Notes under the pieces: generated by a model
Databases searched by the model: none
The model's input: only the letters and a program-made list of their open reading frames with translations
What the model was told of the DNA's origin: nothing
Translations under genes and position numbers: made by a program
From: Gigaspora margarita
Lineage: Eukaryota > Glomeromycota > Glomeromycetes > Diversisporales > Gigasporaceae
Assembly (NCBI GenBank): GCA_009809945.1
Contig: WTPW01000951.1
Coordinates: 62,001-126,000, forward strand
Length of the DNA stretch: 64,000 nucleotides
Direction: 5' to 3'
Shown: positions 22,083 through 34,337 of the stretch, one piece after another
Layout: the number at the start of each line of letters is the position of its first letter
How positions within the stretch are numbered: the first letter of the stretch is position 1

Positions 22083-23196
22083 TTATCCCATACGAGATTT
22101 TTTCTTTGGAATGCTTATATTAGCAGCAGATATGATGCTTTGCTGAAAAATATCCCACAGCTCGTTTAGAGAGAGGTTATCAAAACAGCTCTTACTCTCT
22201 CTTTTTGTCTCTAACTTTCTTCTAAGAAAACTGTTCTGTTCTTCTACATAATTTTGCCAATTTTCCTTAGTGGCGTCTTCATATAAAAACATCCATCTGA
22301 AAGCTTTTTTCCTCTTCGATGAAGCTTTGTTGTGGCTTATAATTAGGTGCTCTATTTGAATGTTGGCCAGGACCAGTTGATGGTCACTTCCCATGGTGGC
22401 AGACATATCTTCTATTGTCAAGACACTTAAACCTATTAATAAACTTGGAGATATCCAGATTTGATCTATTCTGGACTTGCTTGTGTTGTTGTACCATGAA
22501 AAATCTTTTGTGTTTGGATGTAAGAATCTGAAGGTATCTTGAAAATCTTGACTTCTAAGCCACCTATGTAAGGGGAGGATCTTACTATTTTTGTTCTTAC
22601 CTGACCCCTCTCTATCCATGTATGAATCTGTAACATGATTAAAATCCCCATTATGATGAAATGACTAAATTTCGATCTACTCAAATATCTTTTAACTATC
22701 TTTTGCTGAATATTTCTACAAACTGTCTTATCATTCGGGGGTATATAAACTACTATTACTACGATTTCTAGTTGTCTAAAATAAAAACTTGCTTCAATTA
22801 TATACTTGTTTTGTCTGACTAGATGCCCTAAATGCTTTTCCCAATCATTTCTAACTAGAATCTCTACTCCGGAGCCTTCCTTTTGATTGATTCCTTCTTT
22901 GACCAGAACCCTCTAAAGTTATAACCCTTACTAATTGCAAAAGTCCCTTCTTTTTCTGATATGTTTGTCTCTACTAATCCTACTATACCAAAGTTTTCTT
23001 CTGTTACCTATTCTAAAAGATTATCTAGCTTTTGCGCACTTTGTTTTAGACTGTTTATGTTATGTATTCCTATTTTTAGATCTATGCTTTTTTTCCCTTG
23101 TATTAATGAAGATTTCTCTGTATTATGGCCTGGATGGGGAGCTAAATCTTGCTCTAGGGTTCTGTGTTCTTTGTGGACCATTGCTCCTCTCCCCAA
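22083..23196 (-). pseudogene. LINE APE-type endonuclease domain
   Basis: Apurinic/apyrimidinic-type endonuclease that nicks target DNA to prime reverse transcription. Motifs in order on the minus strand: KIGIHNINSL (near 23,080), GLVETNIS (near 22,965), GVEILVRNDW (near 22,860), VVYIPPND (near 22,740), MG-x-FN-like text near 22,650, SRIDQIWIS (near 22,470) and GSDHQLVLA (near 22,390). Two frameshifts are evident, one near 22,880 and one near 22,650 where a G appears to be lost from a gggg run within MGDFN. A TAG also splits the first segment near 23,008. The family signature is strong although no frame is whole. Confidence 0.85.
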
Positions 23197-23402
23197 AGGA
23201 GCTGCCCTTTTGGTATTTGCAACTGGTATGCCCGTTAGGAGCGATTTGAGGCTTCTGTCTCAGAATATCTTTCTTCGATTCTTGCAAGCCTTTCCAATAT
23301 TTCTCGTAAAATGTCTGTACTCGGTTTCGAGTCTGTTACACACTGCTTTGTGCCTGTTTCTTTATGAGATACTATAACTGAACTGGGCATTGGATCATAG
23401 AC

Positions 23403-24692
23403 TCAGTTTTGACTTCTTTTATTGTGTAACTGATTGATGTTACTCTTGTCTTTGAAAACGTTGTTGACTCTGGGCCATTTCAAACTATGTTCTGTTCCAT
23501 TATCACTTCTTGTCTTGTTCCTGCCCCATTTACATTTCTCTATTATTGATTGGTTGTATGCTAAATTACTAATGGCCCACTCCATTTTGTTGTTGTAGTA
23601 GTACACAGGGCTTTTAAGAGCCCTATCTCTGTCAGTTTGTGACTCAAAATAAACTGTTGCAGAGCCTCTTTGGTTATGATTTCTGTTAGATGAAATATAT
23701 ACAGATTTTGCTTTAACATTCCTTAGTTGCCTTGGTAATGCTGTCTCGATTGCAGTGTGTGGAACTTTTCTAATGATTGCTTTAAATTTTCCTCTATTTA
23801 CTAAGGTTTCATAATCAAATTTTCCATGTGTTAGCCGTACTAGTTTCCCTGCCTCCAGGTGTACTGCCCAAATATTTTCAATGTTATTTCTCCTTTCCTC
23901 ATTTCGCAATTCCAATTTCACTAGTAGAGCTTTAGTCCTACTGAAAAGTTTATATTCTCTGATTGATGCTTTACCGAAAAAACTTAAACTCCTTTTAACT
24001 TGAGCTGCTCTTGTACTTAGAGGAATATCCCAGAGAGTTAACAAAACTTTACTTTTCTCATTTTGCTCATTGGTCCTTTCAGTTTTTATATAAGGATTTT
24101 GTTTTACTTGTTGATCGCTATTAAATGGCACTTCTATATATGTTGTGCTACTTGAGGATTCAATTTCATGAAGACTATTGGCCTCGACAGCATTTCTACT
24201 TAATGTCAATGATTCGTGAGAGGATTTGATTTCTTTGACTTCTATACGTCTTTTCTTCTCTTCTATATATGGTTTCTCCTCGGTTTTTGTTCGTTTTTCA
24301 TTAAGTGTATTTGCAACAGAATCTTTGTCTTTTATCTGTGCCTTCCTTTCCTCAATACCATAATCTGTAATTCCGCATTCTGCTAAAAGCAGCATTGACT
24401 TATCTAGTTTTGTATCCTTGATGGGTACAATTCCTTCCTTATCCTCACTTACATCAAAGAAAGTGCTTTCTTCCAAGGATACTTCTTGTTTTCATATCTT
24501 TTTTGATTCAATCCAATCATAAAACTCTAGTAGCTTCCTTACTAGACATACAACTCCTTGTTCTTCGAGGCCTAACCATTTGGCTATTTTAATATCTTTG
24601 GACAGCATTTCTTTTTCTATATCTCTGCATAACGCCTGTGCTTCTTCTTTCTCTTTCTTGCCTATTTGCTTATATTTTATAAATCTCTCCAT
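23403..24692 (-). pseudogene. LINE ORF1 (nucleic-acid-binding, gag-like)
   Basis: About 430 codons in one frame, interrupted by a single TGA near 24,492 that separates an N-terminal 66-codon helical part from a 357-codon part. The middle is charged and low-complexity (EEKKRRIEVKE). The C-terminal half has RRM-like pieces (VLLTLWDIPLSTRAAQ, SLSFFGKASIREYK, then VYISSNRN and SATVYFES). LINE ORF1 proteins usually bind element RNA as ribonucleoproteins; that role is inferred from position and the RRM-like pattern. The second LINE has matching pieces at 50,401-51,763 (TIWDIPVG, KLSFFGIVS, SVFIPRNS). The ATG at 24,692-24,690 is the likely start. Confidence 0.8.
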
Positions 24693-25162
24693 TATTGGTG
24701 CAATTATTAATCAATTTTATGTTGATTGATGATCTTATTCTCTTTGTGTAATTTTAGTAACCTGTGTTTTGTTTTGTTTAATGTTTATCTGCTAGCTATT
24801 GTCCACCTAAATAGGTTTGTTGATTTCCTAATACGTGTTGTTGATTACTAAATTGTTTGTTGTGTTTGTTTACTTGCGTTTACGTGTTTGTGTGACCTAC
24901 AATAATCTGCACTACAGGGTTAAACACGATCCCCAAAAGTTTATCATTTTTACGAAAAAAACCTTTTCTTTCTCAAGTACTACGAAGCTTGCTAAATAGC
25001 AAGAATTGGTGCTAATAAACTGCTATTTATTTTTAGAATAGAATATTTTTTTTTAGTGGCCAAAAGCCAACTTGCTATTAACTATGTTGTTAAACCTTTG
25101 AATTTTGTTTTGTTCTGAAAATGGATTGAGGATCAGCAGAAAGAGTTGAAGTGGTCTAACCA

Positions 25163-25420
25163 AATTAGATGAACTTTTTTTTATTTAAATTATATAAATT
25201 TATAAAATATAAATAAAAAAAGTTCATCAAATTTGATCAAATAGTTGTCAATATATCTTTGCTCAAAGTTAGAGAAAAATCAAAACATCTATCAAAATAA
25301 AAGCTGTTCCAAAGTTTTTAAAACTTTGAATGAAAATATCTTGACAATCATCTGAACAAATTTAATGAACTTTTTTTTATTTTAATTCTATGAATTCATA
25401 GAATTAACTCCTATATAAGA
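25163..25420. repeat. P repeat, continuation after the LINE
   Basis: Continues the palindromic module interrupted by the LINE: aaattagatgaactttttt, an inversion centre near 25,195, then the complement, then 'gctcaaagttagagaaaaat'. This shows that the LINE landed within a P module. Confidence 0.7.
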
Positions 25421-25568
25421 TTATTCATTGAAGTATCTATGATCCTTGCTATTTTTGTCCATGTTTGTCCATGTGTGTATTGTTTTAATAGCTTAAAGGT
25501 GACTTGTGATCCACCACTTTTCCTTTTTAGTTAGAAAGGAAAAGATCGTCATGATATAATTTTATATA

Positions 25569-25606
25569 TATTGTATTGTATTGTATTGTATTGTATTGTA
25601 TTGTAT
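25569..25606. repeat. (TTGTA)n microsatellite
   Basis: About seven perfect pentanucleotide units, followed by an AT dinucleotide stretch. Confidence 0.9.
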
Positions 25607-26455
25607 ATATATATTATATATATACGTATGATATGTACTGAACATGTATGAACGTATATATTATTTATTATATGTTCTGTGCATTCTGATCTGAGCTATG
25701 CATTATGATCTGATCTGATCGGATCCACCAAAATTTTTTTATCGTAATCGGTTTGTATTTATATTTTTTTTTATCATGTGATTGTGGCTTTAAGAAAACA
25801 ATATTTAATTAACATGTGACTTTTGCGAAAATAACAATACATAACAATTATTTGAATTGATACACAATTTCCTGCTCTTGTTTTCCTTTATTGGTTGTTA
25901 ACCTTTACGAAACTAAAAATTAAAATTTCCTTAACGATACTTTTTTACATTAATTTCTAAACCATCAAATCAATAATTAATTTTATTCAATGAGAGACAA
26001 AATTTGCATCTTACCCGGAGTTTTGGTGACACTCCTGTAAAATTTCTCGACTCAACGTGTCATTATTAATCAACAATAATTGTACGTGGTTCATTACAAA
26101 TCAAGGTAGGTATACATAAATCGATACTGGTAATATGCACACACAGAAACAGGTAAATCTGAAAACGAATCAAAAAAGTGATCTATATATAGGTATTAAA
26201 GAAGCCCATCCACATATAGTGGAAAAGCCCCATGTGCAAATTAGAAAAAATCAGCCACATATGCTTATGTTCTTACATACATAGATGGAAAAGCCCATGC
26301 AAATCGATCCAAGCCCATATGCAATTACAGAATTAGTTACATTTTATCCTATATAAAAAACCAGTTTATAAAAATTAGTCTGCCAAAAATACAGAAACAA
26401 TTAATCATATGATGAATTTAAAAAAGAAATATCCGAAACACTTTACATGCCGCTT
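25607..26455. other. Stretch without a gene
   Basis: AT-rich. Short repeated words 'aagcccat' and 'cacatatg' occur at 26,195-26,325. No frame, RNA or TIR is recognised. Confidence 0.4.
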
Positions 26456-29400
26456 TGCCATTACATACAATTCAAATTTTATTGTATTAATCATTTCATT
26501 CAGCGAGTGAGTATAAAGAAACTTTAATAATCTTATGAAGTAAAACTATAAAACAAGTTCACAAAAGAAAATAAATGCTGATTTACTATTACGTACTCAT
26601 TTCATTTGCATTAATCATTTCATTCAGTGAGTGAGTATAAAGAACATTTAATAATTTTACAAAACAAAAAATGCAAATAGGTTTACAAAAAAGAATAAAA
26701 ATACTTATTTACCATTATGTACTCATTTCATTCGCATTAATCATTTTATTCAGCAAGTATAAAGAACATTTAATAAGTTTACAAGACAAGAATATAAATA
26801 CTTATTTACCATTATGTACAATTCATTTCATTTACATTAATTATTTCATTTAGTGAGTGAGTATAAAGAATTTTTACAAAATAAAAACTGCAAAACAAGT
26901 TCACTAAACAAAAAAATACTTATTTATAATTCATTTGGTTCGCATTAATCATTTCATTTAGGTAGTGAGTATAAAGAACATTTAATAATTTTATGAATAA
27001 AAATTGCAAAATAAGCTCACAAAACAAAAAAATAAATGCTTATTTACATTATATACAATTCATTTCATTCACATTAACCATTTTATTCAGCATGTGAGTA
27101 TAAAGAACATTTAATAATTTACGAAATAAAAACTGAAAAACAAGTTCACAAAACAAGAAAATAAATACTTATTTACCATTACATACAATTCATTTNNNNN
27201 NNNNNNNNNNNNNNNNNNNNNNNNNNNNNNNNNNNNNNNNNNNNNNNNNNNNNNNNNNNNNNNNNNNNNNNNNNNNNNNNNNNNNNNNNNNNNNNNNNNN
27301 NNNNNNNNNNNNNNNNNNNNNNNNNNNNNNNNNNNNNNNNNNNNNNNNNNNNNNNNNNNNNNNNNNNNNNNNNNNNNNNNNNNNNNNNNNNNNNNNNNNN
27401 NNNNNNNNNNNNNNNNNNNNNNNNNNNNNNNNNNNNNNNNNNNNNNNNNNNNNNNNNNNNNNNNNNNNNNNNNNNNNNNNNNNNNNNNNNNNNNNNNNNN
27501 NNNNNNNNNNNNNNNNNNNNNNNNNNNNNNNNNNNNNNNNNNNNNNNNNNNNNNNNNNNNNNNNNNNNNNNNNNNNNNNNNNNNNNNNNNNNNNNNNNNN
27601 NNNNNNNNNNNNNNNNNNNNNNNNNNNNNNNNNNNNNNNNNNNNNNNNNNNNNNNNNNNNNNNNNNNNNNNNNNNNNNNNNNNNNNNNNNNNNNNNNNNN
27701 NNNNNNNNNNNNNNNNNNNNNNNNNNNNNNNNNNNNNNNNNNNNNNNNNNNNNNNNNNNNNNNNNNNNNNNNNNNNNNNNNNNNNNNNNNNNNNNNNNNN
27801 NNNNNNNNNNNNNNNNNNNNNNNNNNNNNNNNNNNNNNNNNNNNNNNNNNNNNNNNNNNNNNNNNNNNNNNNNNNNNNNNNNNNNNNNNNNNNNNNNNNN
27901 NNNNNNNNNNNNNNNNNNNNNNNNNNNNNNNNNNNNNNNNNNNNNNNNNNNNNNNNNNNNNNNNNNNNNNNNNNNNGTGAGTATAAAGAACATTTAATAA
28001 TTTTACTACATAAAAATAGCAAAACAAGTTCACAAAACAAGTTCATAATTACTTATTTACCATTATGTACAATTCATTTTATTCGCATTATTTAGTTAGT
28101 GAGTATAAAGAACATTTAATAATTTTACTACATAAAAATAGCAAAACAAGTTCACAAAACAAGTTCATAATTACTTATTTACCATTATGTACAATTCATT
28201 TCATTCGCATTAATTATTTCATTCAGTAAGTGAGTATAAAAACATTTAATAATTTTACTACATAAAAATAGCAAAACAAGTTCACAAAACCAGTTCATAA
28301 TTACTTATTTACTATTATGTACAATTCATTTCATTCGCATTAATCATTTCATTCAGCGAGTGAGTATAAAGAACATTTAATAAGTTTACAAAACAAGAAT
28401 ATAAATACTTAATTACCATTACCTACAATTCATTTCACTCGCATTAATTATTTCATTTAGTGAGTGAGTATAAAGTATATTTATTAATTTTATAAAGTAA
28501 AACCTGCAAAACAAGTTCACTAAACAAGAAAATAAATACTTATTTACAATTCATTTCATTCACATGAATCATTTCGTTCAGCTAGTGAGTATAAAGAACA
28601 TTTAATAATTTTATGAATAAAAACTGCAAAACAAGCTCACAAAACAAGAAATAAATACTTATTTACCATTACATACAATTCATTTCATTCACATTAACCA
28701 TTTCATTTAGCAAGTAAGTATAAAGAACATTTTTAATTTTACGAAATAAAAACTGAAAAACAAGTTCACGAAACAAGAAAATAAATACTTATTTACTATT
28801 ACGTACAATTCATTTCATTTGCATTAATTAAGTCTGTGAGTACTAAGAACATTTAATAATTTTATAAAATAAAAACTGCAAAACAAGTACACAAAACAGG
28901 AAAATAAATACTTATTTACCATTACATACAATTTATTTCATTCAATTAATCATTTCATTCAACGAGTCAGTATAAAGAACATTTAATAATTTTATGAAGT
29001 AAAAACTGTAAAACAGTTCACAAAGCAAGAAATAAATGCTTATTTACCATTACATACTCATTTCATTGGCATTAATCATTTCATTTAGCGAGTGAGTGTA
29101 AAGAATATTTAATAATTTTACAAAATTAAAACTGCAAAATAAGTTTACAAAACAAGAATATAAATGCTTATTTACCATTATGTACTCATTTCATTTGCAT
29201 TAATCATTCCATTCAGCAAGTGAGTATAAAGAACATTTAATAAGCAAAACAAGAATATAGATACTTATTTACCATTACATACAATTTATTTCATTCACAT
29301 TAATTTTTTCATTTAGTGAGTGAGTATAAAGAATATTTATTAATTTTACAAAGTAAAAACTGCAAAACAAGTTCATTAAACAAGAAAATAAATACTTATT

Positions 29401-31043
29401 TATAATTCATTTCATTTGCATGAATCATTTTGTTTAGCTAGTGAGTATAAAAAACATTTAATAATTTTATGAATAAAAACTGCAAAACAAGCTCACAAAA
29501 CAAAAAATAAATGCTTATTTACCATTGCATACAATTCATTTCATTCACATTAATCATTTCATTCAGCAAGTGAGTATAAAGAACATTTAATAATTTTATG
29601 AAATAAAAACTGAAAAACAAGTNCACAAAACAAGAAAATAAATACTTATTTACCATTATGTACAATTCATTTTATTTGCATTAATTAAGTCTGTGAGTAC
29701 AAAGAACATTTATTAATTTTATTAAATAAAAACTACAAAACAAGTTCACAAAACAAGAAAATAAATACTTATTAACCATTATGTACAATTTATTTATTCA
29801 ATTAATCATTTCATTCACAGGTGAAGATAAAGAACATTTAATAATCTTACAAAGTAATAACTTTAGAACAAGTTAAGAAAACAAAAAAATGAATGCTTAT
29901 TTAGAATTATGTAATTATTTTATTGGCATCAATCATTTCATTTAGCAAGTAAGTATAAAGAACATTTAATAATTTTACAAAACAAAAACTGCAAAATAAG
30001 TTTACAAAACAATAATATAATTACTTATTTACTATTATGTACTCATTTCATTCACATTAATTATTTCATTCAGTAAGTGAGTATAAAGAACATTTAATAA
30101 GTTTACAAAACAAGAAAATAAATGCTTATTTACCATTATGTACTCATTTCATTGGCATTAATCATTTCATTCAGCGAGTAAGTATAAAGAACATTTAATG
30201 ATTTTACGAAACAAAAACTGCAAAGTAATTTTACAAAACCAGAATATAAACCATTATATACTCATTTCATTCAGTGAGTGAGTATAAAGAACATTTAATA
30301 AGTATTATTTACTATTAAGTACAATTCATTTTATTCACATTAATTATTTCATTTGTGATTGAGTATAAAGAATATTTATTAATTTTACGAAGTGAAAACT
30401 GCAAAACAAGTTCACTAAATAAGAAAATAAATACTTATTTACCATTATGTACAATTCATTTCATTCGCATTAATCATTTCATTTAGCGAGTGAGTATAAA
30501 GAATATTTAATAATTTTATGAATAAAAACTGCAAAACAAGCTCACAAAACAAGAAAATAAATGCTTATTTATTATTGTATACAATTCATTTTATTCACAT
30601 TAATCATTTTATTTAGCAAGTGAGTATAAAGAACATTTAATAATTTCACGAAATAAAAAACTGAAAAACGAGTTTAAAAAACAAAAAAATAAATACTTAT
30701 TTACTATTAAGTACAATTATTTTATTCGCATTAATTTAGTCTAAGTAAAAACTATAAAACAAGTCCACAAAACAAGAAAATAAATGCTTATTTACTATTA
30801 CATACTCATTTCATTTGCATAATCATTTTATTCAGCAAGTGAGCATAAAAGAATATTTAATAATTTTACAAAACAAAAACTGCAAAATAAGTTTACAAAA
30901 CAATAATATAAATACTTATTTAATATTACATACAATTCATTTTATTCGCATTAATTATTTTATTCTGCAAGTGAGTATAAAGAACATTTAATTGTACAAA
31001 ATAAAAACTGCAAAACAGGTTCGCAAAAAAATATATTTATTTA
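26456..31043. repeat. Satellite array, ~100-128-bp monomers
   Basis: Dozens of head-to-tail monomers. Each contains attcatttcattcgcatta, atcatttcattcagcgagtg, agtataaagaacatttaata, aactgcaaaacaagttcaca and aataaatacttatttaccat. Spacing between successive 'cagcgagtgagtataaag' words is about 124-126 bp for full units and about 100 bp where the 'aactgcaaaacaagtt' part is missing. An assembly gap (27,197-27,976) lies inside. The array resumes at 32,683-33,063 beyond an inserted element. Confidence 0.9.
27197..27976. other. Assembly gap (780 N)
   Basis: Run of N within the satellite, as expected where an assembler could not place near-identical monomers. The long open frames across it are artefacts. 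Confidence 0.98.
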
Positions 31044-31224
31044 TCATATGTTTCTTATGTAACAACTTGTACTTTTTTTGAACACTTATTTGCATGGGTA
31101 TATATTTTCATATATACCTGTGCAAATGAACTATATTTTATAAAAGGCAAAACAGAATTTAGCTTTACTTTCATTAAATGAAGACTAAGATTTTAGTTGG
31201 ATAGTTTTAAAATTCTCATGGTTG

Positions 31225-31961
31225 TCCTGCGGGTCGATTGCATAGTGGTTGCGCTCCCAGGACATCACCGCTTCTTTACATAAGGTCGCCAGTTCAAGTC
31301 CTATGAACGGCAAAATAACTACACACGATCATATGAAGGACGACTTGAATTAGGATACTAGGACCATGTTTGGACGGCTCAGCCACATCTCAGGTTTGGC
31401 TTGATAAAGGCTCTCTGGACATTTCAGATAGATGTTGTGTAACTTGCTCTAACGGGGTCTTGGTCTCTGTTCTTTCTGCAATGTGTGGCCTCAGGGGTGA
31501 AAAACTTCTAGAAAATTTGGAACGAGGGTTGGAGTCTGGTCAAACTCGTCCGCTGCTAGTTCTGGTCCCCTTTGAGAAATTTGGACAGTTCCGGTAAAAT
31601 CCTCCGGTTGTAAATGGGTCAGCCGATTAAGTTCAGTTAGAATCAAGTTCCGGTTAAATCCTCCGGTGGTAAATGGGTCAGCTGATTAGGTTCAGTTGGA
31701 ATAAGAATTACTTGGATAGTTCCAGTTAAATCCCCCAGTGGTAAATGGGTCAGCTAATTAGGTTCGGCTGGAATAAAAAATAGGATGGCTTAGCCGGTTA
31801 GCCACGGTAGAACTTAAAAATTAGTAATAGATATACATATGTAGATCGTTACAAATGTAGAATAAAATGTAGGGCCTAGTTGGGTCCCATGTCTAATGAC
31901 CTTAATAAAAGACTGCAAATATGCGGCTTCAGGTGTATGCCCGAAGAAATTTAAAAAAAAA
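31225..31961 (+). mobile_element. tRNA-derived SINE with internal 62-72-bp repeats
   Basis: Flanked by a 16-bp duplication aaaattctcatggttg (31,209-31,224 and 31,962-31,977, its first bases merging with the A tail). The 5' about 90 bp is tRNA-like. The body holds three tandem units (31,586; 31,647; 31,719) with 'agttccggttaaatcctccg', 'gtaaatgggtcagctgatta' and 'gttcagttggaataa'. It ends in an A run. At about 737 bp it is long for a SINE. The 75-codon ORF inside is not thought to be coding. Confidence 0.85.
31235..31302 (+). promoter_or_regulatory. Pol III box A and box B of the SINE
   Basis: Box A-like cgattgcatagtgg (31,235-31,248) and box B agttcaagtcc (31,291-31,301), close to the GGTTCRANTCC consensus. 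A complete cloverleaf with a 7-bp acceptor stem is not apparent, so it is a SINE promoter and not a tRNA gene. Confidence 0.75.
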
Positions 31962-32682
31962 AAAATTCTCATGGTTGGTAGTTTTTAAAATTCTTACAGT
32001 GGGTAAAGACACTGTTTGGTTTGTTGATATTTTTTTCAAATTCTTATAGCAAAGTGAAGACTTTATTTTGTTGGGTTATTTTTAAAATCCTAATACTATA
32101 TTTCATTCGAATATTTTTAAAATTCTCATAGCTGGTGAAAGCTTTTTAGTCAGTTTATTTTAAAACTTTTTTAGTTGAGAGAAAATTATATTGATCAAAT
32201 GATTTTAAAGTTTTTATAACTGTGCAAGGACTATATTTAGTTAGATTATTTTAAAATTTTCATAGCTGTTGAAGACTATATTAGGTAATTTTTAAAATTC
32301 TTACAATGGAAAATTATAAATTTTTAATTTTTAGACAAAAAATTAATGGGTCAAAAAATATTTTTAAAGTTCTTATAGTCTTGAATTCAAATTCAAAACT
32401 ATTTTTTTTCATAGAATGTTGTTAAAATTTTCAAAAATAATAAATATGTTTATATAAAATAGTTTATCAAATTGGTTCTACATGTTAAAGACTTTTTATT
32501 GAAACTGATTTACAAAGTTGTTTCAAAGTTTTTTTTCATAGTTGCAACAAATAAAAATACTGTAATTGTTGCTCAATATTTAAAAGAGAAAAAAATAAAG
32601 TTAGGATAATTAGGATAAAGTTTTATGAACCAAAAGTTTAAAGAGTGACACATGGGCAGATTGTCATGTCAGACCCATATAA

Positions 32683-33063
32683 TTTACTGTACTCATTTCA
32701 TTTGCATTAGTCATTTTATTTAGTGAGTGAATATAAAGAACCTTAATAATTTTATGAAACAAAAACTGCAAGATAAGTTTACAAACTAAGAATGTAAATA
32801 CTTTTTTACCATTGTGCACAATTCATTTTATTTACATTATTTATTTCATTTAGGTGAGTGAGTACAAAAAATATTTAATAATTTTACAAAATAAAAACTG
32901 CAAAACAAGTTCACAAAACAAAAAATATTTTATTTGCATTAATTATTATATTCAGTGAGTAAGTATAAAGAATATTTAATAATTTTATAAAATAAAACTG
33001 CAAATAAGTTAACAAAACAAGAAAATAAATGCTTATTTACTATTATGTACAATTTATTGGTTT
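32683..33063. repeat. Satellite array, distal block
   Basis: About three more diverged monomers (tttagtgagtgaatataaag; aactgcaagataagtttaca; aaatgcttatttactattat) in the same orientation as 26,456-31,043. Confidence 0.85.
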
Positions 33064-33131
33064 AGTTAGTAAATATAGAACTATTTATATTCTATATGAA
33101 GTTTAAAACTACAGATGCAAAATCAATTATA

Positions 33132-33878
33132 AGGGAAATTAAGGTATTATGGCGAAGTTAACAATTTTTGACTGTATCACATGACATAACAATCGAAATC
33201 AAATGGTTTTAGTATCATTTGATTCGTCTCATTGAGCTGAATTGATTGATACCAAAAACACTCGATTTCAATCACTAGATCTAAAGATACTTGGATTTAA
33301 ATTTTTATTAAAAAAAATGTGATTTTTTGCATTTGAAGGTATTGTGGCGAATCGTTTATATCTCATGACCCTGAGATCAGAACCCAATGATTTTTTACCA
33401 TTCGATTCCTCTCATTGAAAGGAATCGGATGGCACAACAACCATTGGATTCTGATCCCGAGGTCACGAGAAATCAACATTCGTCATAATACCTTTTTATT
33501 ATAGGTATTTTATATATTATTCTATATAGTTAAATAGCTTAAACGCAAATATCTCATGATTCAGTAGTCCAAATTAAGTGGTTTTTATATCAATCAATTC
33601 CTCTCAATGAGAAGAATCGATTGGCATAAATGTTGCTCAATTTTGATCACTGAATCACAAAAGCGATTATACTGTTATTTATTAATAAATATACAAAATT
33701 GCATTTAACTTAAATATCTTATGAAATGGCGATCTAAATCGAATGAAACTTATATCATTCGATTCCTCTCGATGAGAGGAATCGAATGGTCCTAATTTCA
33801 TTTGATTCTGATCACAGGATCACAAGATATCCCTGATTCGCCACAATACCCACTTCGCCATAATACCTTAATCTCCCT
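33132..33878. mobile_element. TA-flanked element of repeated palindromic modules
   Basis: Inverted ends of about 28 bp (agggaaattaaggtattatg and complement ending aatctccct) flanked by TA. Just inside the left end is ggcgaagttaac, shared with 1,289-1,873. The interior has about four modules, each centred on a hairpin of the form gattcctctcaatgagagga with 'tctgatcactgggtcacgag'-like words on the flanks. Non-coding. Confidence 0.75.
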
Positions 33879-33880
33879 TA

Positions 33881-34329
33881 TATTTTATTAGAAATTCTAA
33901 ATATAAAATATGTGCGTATTGTAATAAACTCAACCTGCATATTGTCTATCATGTGACTCTGATATAGCAACAAGGTGGACAATTAGAAATAAGAATATTG
34001 ATAATATGTTCCAACTTAGATCCCAATTGATAGGTTAGGTTAAAGGAGGATTTGTTACCATATATTAACCAATCTAGTTCTTTATATGAAATTTTATATA
34101 AATTTTTATCACTTTTTATTTATACAATGGACATTTACAATATAATTAATATTATTAATAGTTGTATAGTTTTTTATTATTTGGTCATATACCGTAAAAT
34201 TTAGACATGTGCACTCTGGTATTTACATTACTCAAATCTGTACTCGGGGTACCTCTATATGGGGGTACACCATATGGAGACAATATGTTTTACTATATCT
34301 ACCTGTAATATTACATAGTTTGTATAATA
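33881..34329. other. AT-rich stretch, nothing recognised
   Basis: A small GC-richer patch with 'ggggtacaccatatgg' lies at 34,245-34,285. No gene or element ends were identified. Confidence 0.4.
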
Positions 34330-34337
34330 TCTATATA

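Larger units (their letters stand above)
17571..25151 (-). mobile_element. Full-length LINE (EN-RT-RNase H), 7.6 kb
   Basis: Non-LTR retrotransposon on the minus strand. The poly(A) tail appears as a T run at 17,571-17,584. A perfect 12-bp target duplication tggtctaaccaa lies at 17,559-17,570 and 25,152-25,163. The target is a P repeat. From 5' to 3': a leader of about 460 bp, ORF1 (24,692-23,403), then ORF2 with apurinic-type endonuclease, reverse transcriptase, RNase H and a C-terminal Cys/His finger, then a 3' UTR with hairpins. RNase H plus an APE-type endonuclease places it near the I/Tad1/LOA/R1 group of families; the exact clade would need a tree. It is broken by several frameshifts and stops, but the intact ends and duplication suggest a fairly recent insertion. 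Four N positions lie in 21,897-21,925. Confidence 0.92.
31044..32682. mobile_element. TIR element inserted in the satellite
   Basis: The left end (catatgtttcttatgtaaca, then actttttttgaacacttatt) and the right end (cagattgtcatgtcagaccc, atataa) resemble the ends of the element at 59,476-60,793. Satellite sequence resumes on both sides. The interior has a degenerate repeat of about 60 bp (attttaaaattctcatagct, gaagactatatttagttaga). It hosts the SINE at 31,225-31,961. Non-coding. Confidence 0.6.

Noticed and set aside
22935-23377. Plus-strand ORFs of 104 and 138 codons
   Set aside because: Antisense shadows of the LINE endonuclease region, Leu/Phe-rich with no domain. The same applies to 19,591-19,968 and 20,940-21,398.
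17571-25151. Endogenous retrovirus or LTR retrotransposon
   Set aside because: There are no LTRs, integrase or protease. The APE endonuclease, poly(A) tail and 12-bp duplication show a non-LTR element.
27111-28046. Open frames of 267-311 codons across the N gap
   Set aside because: They consist almost entirely of unknown bases; the readable ends are satellite sequence.
26456-31043. CRISPR array
   Set aside because: The repeat is the whole monomer with no unique spacers, in eukaryotic-type DNA without cas genes.
31228-31315. A functional tRNA gene
   Set aside because: Boxes A and B are present, but no complete acceptor stem or cloverleaf is apparent. The segment is the head of an element with an A tail and target duplication.
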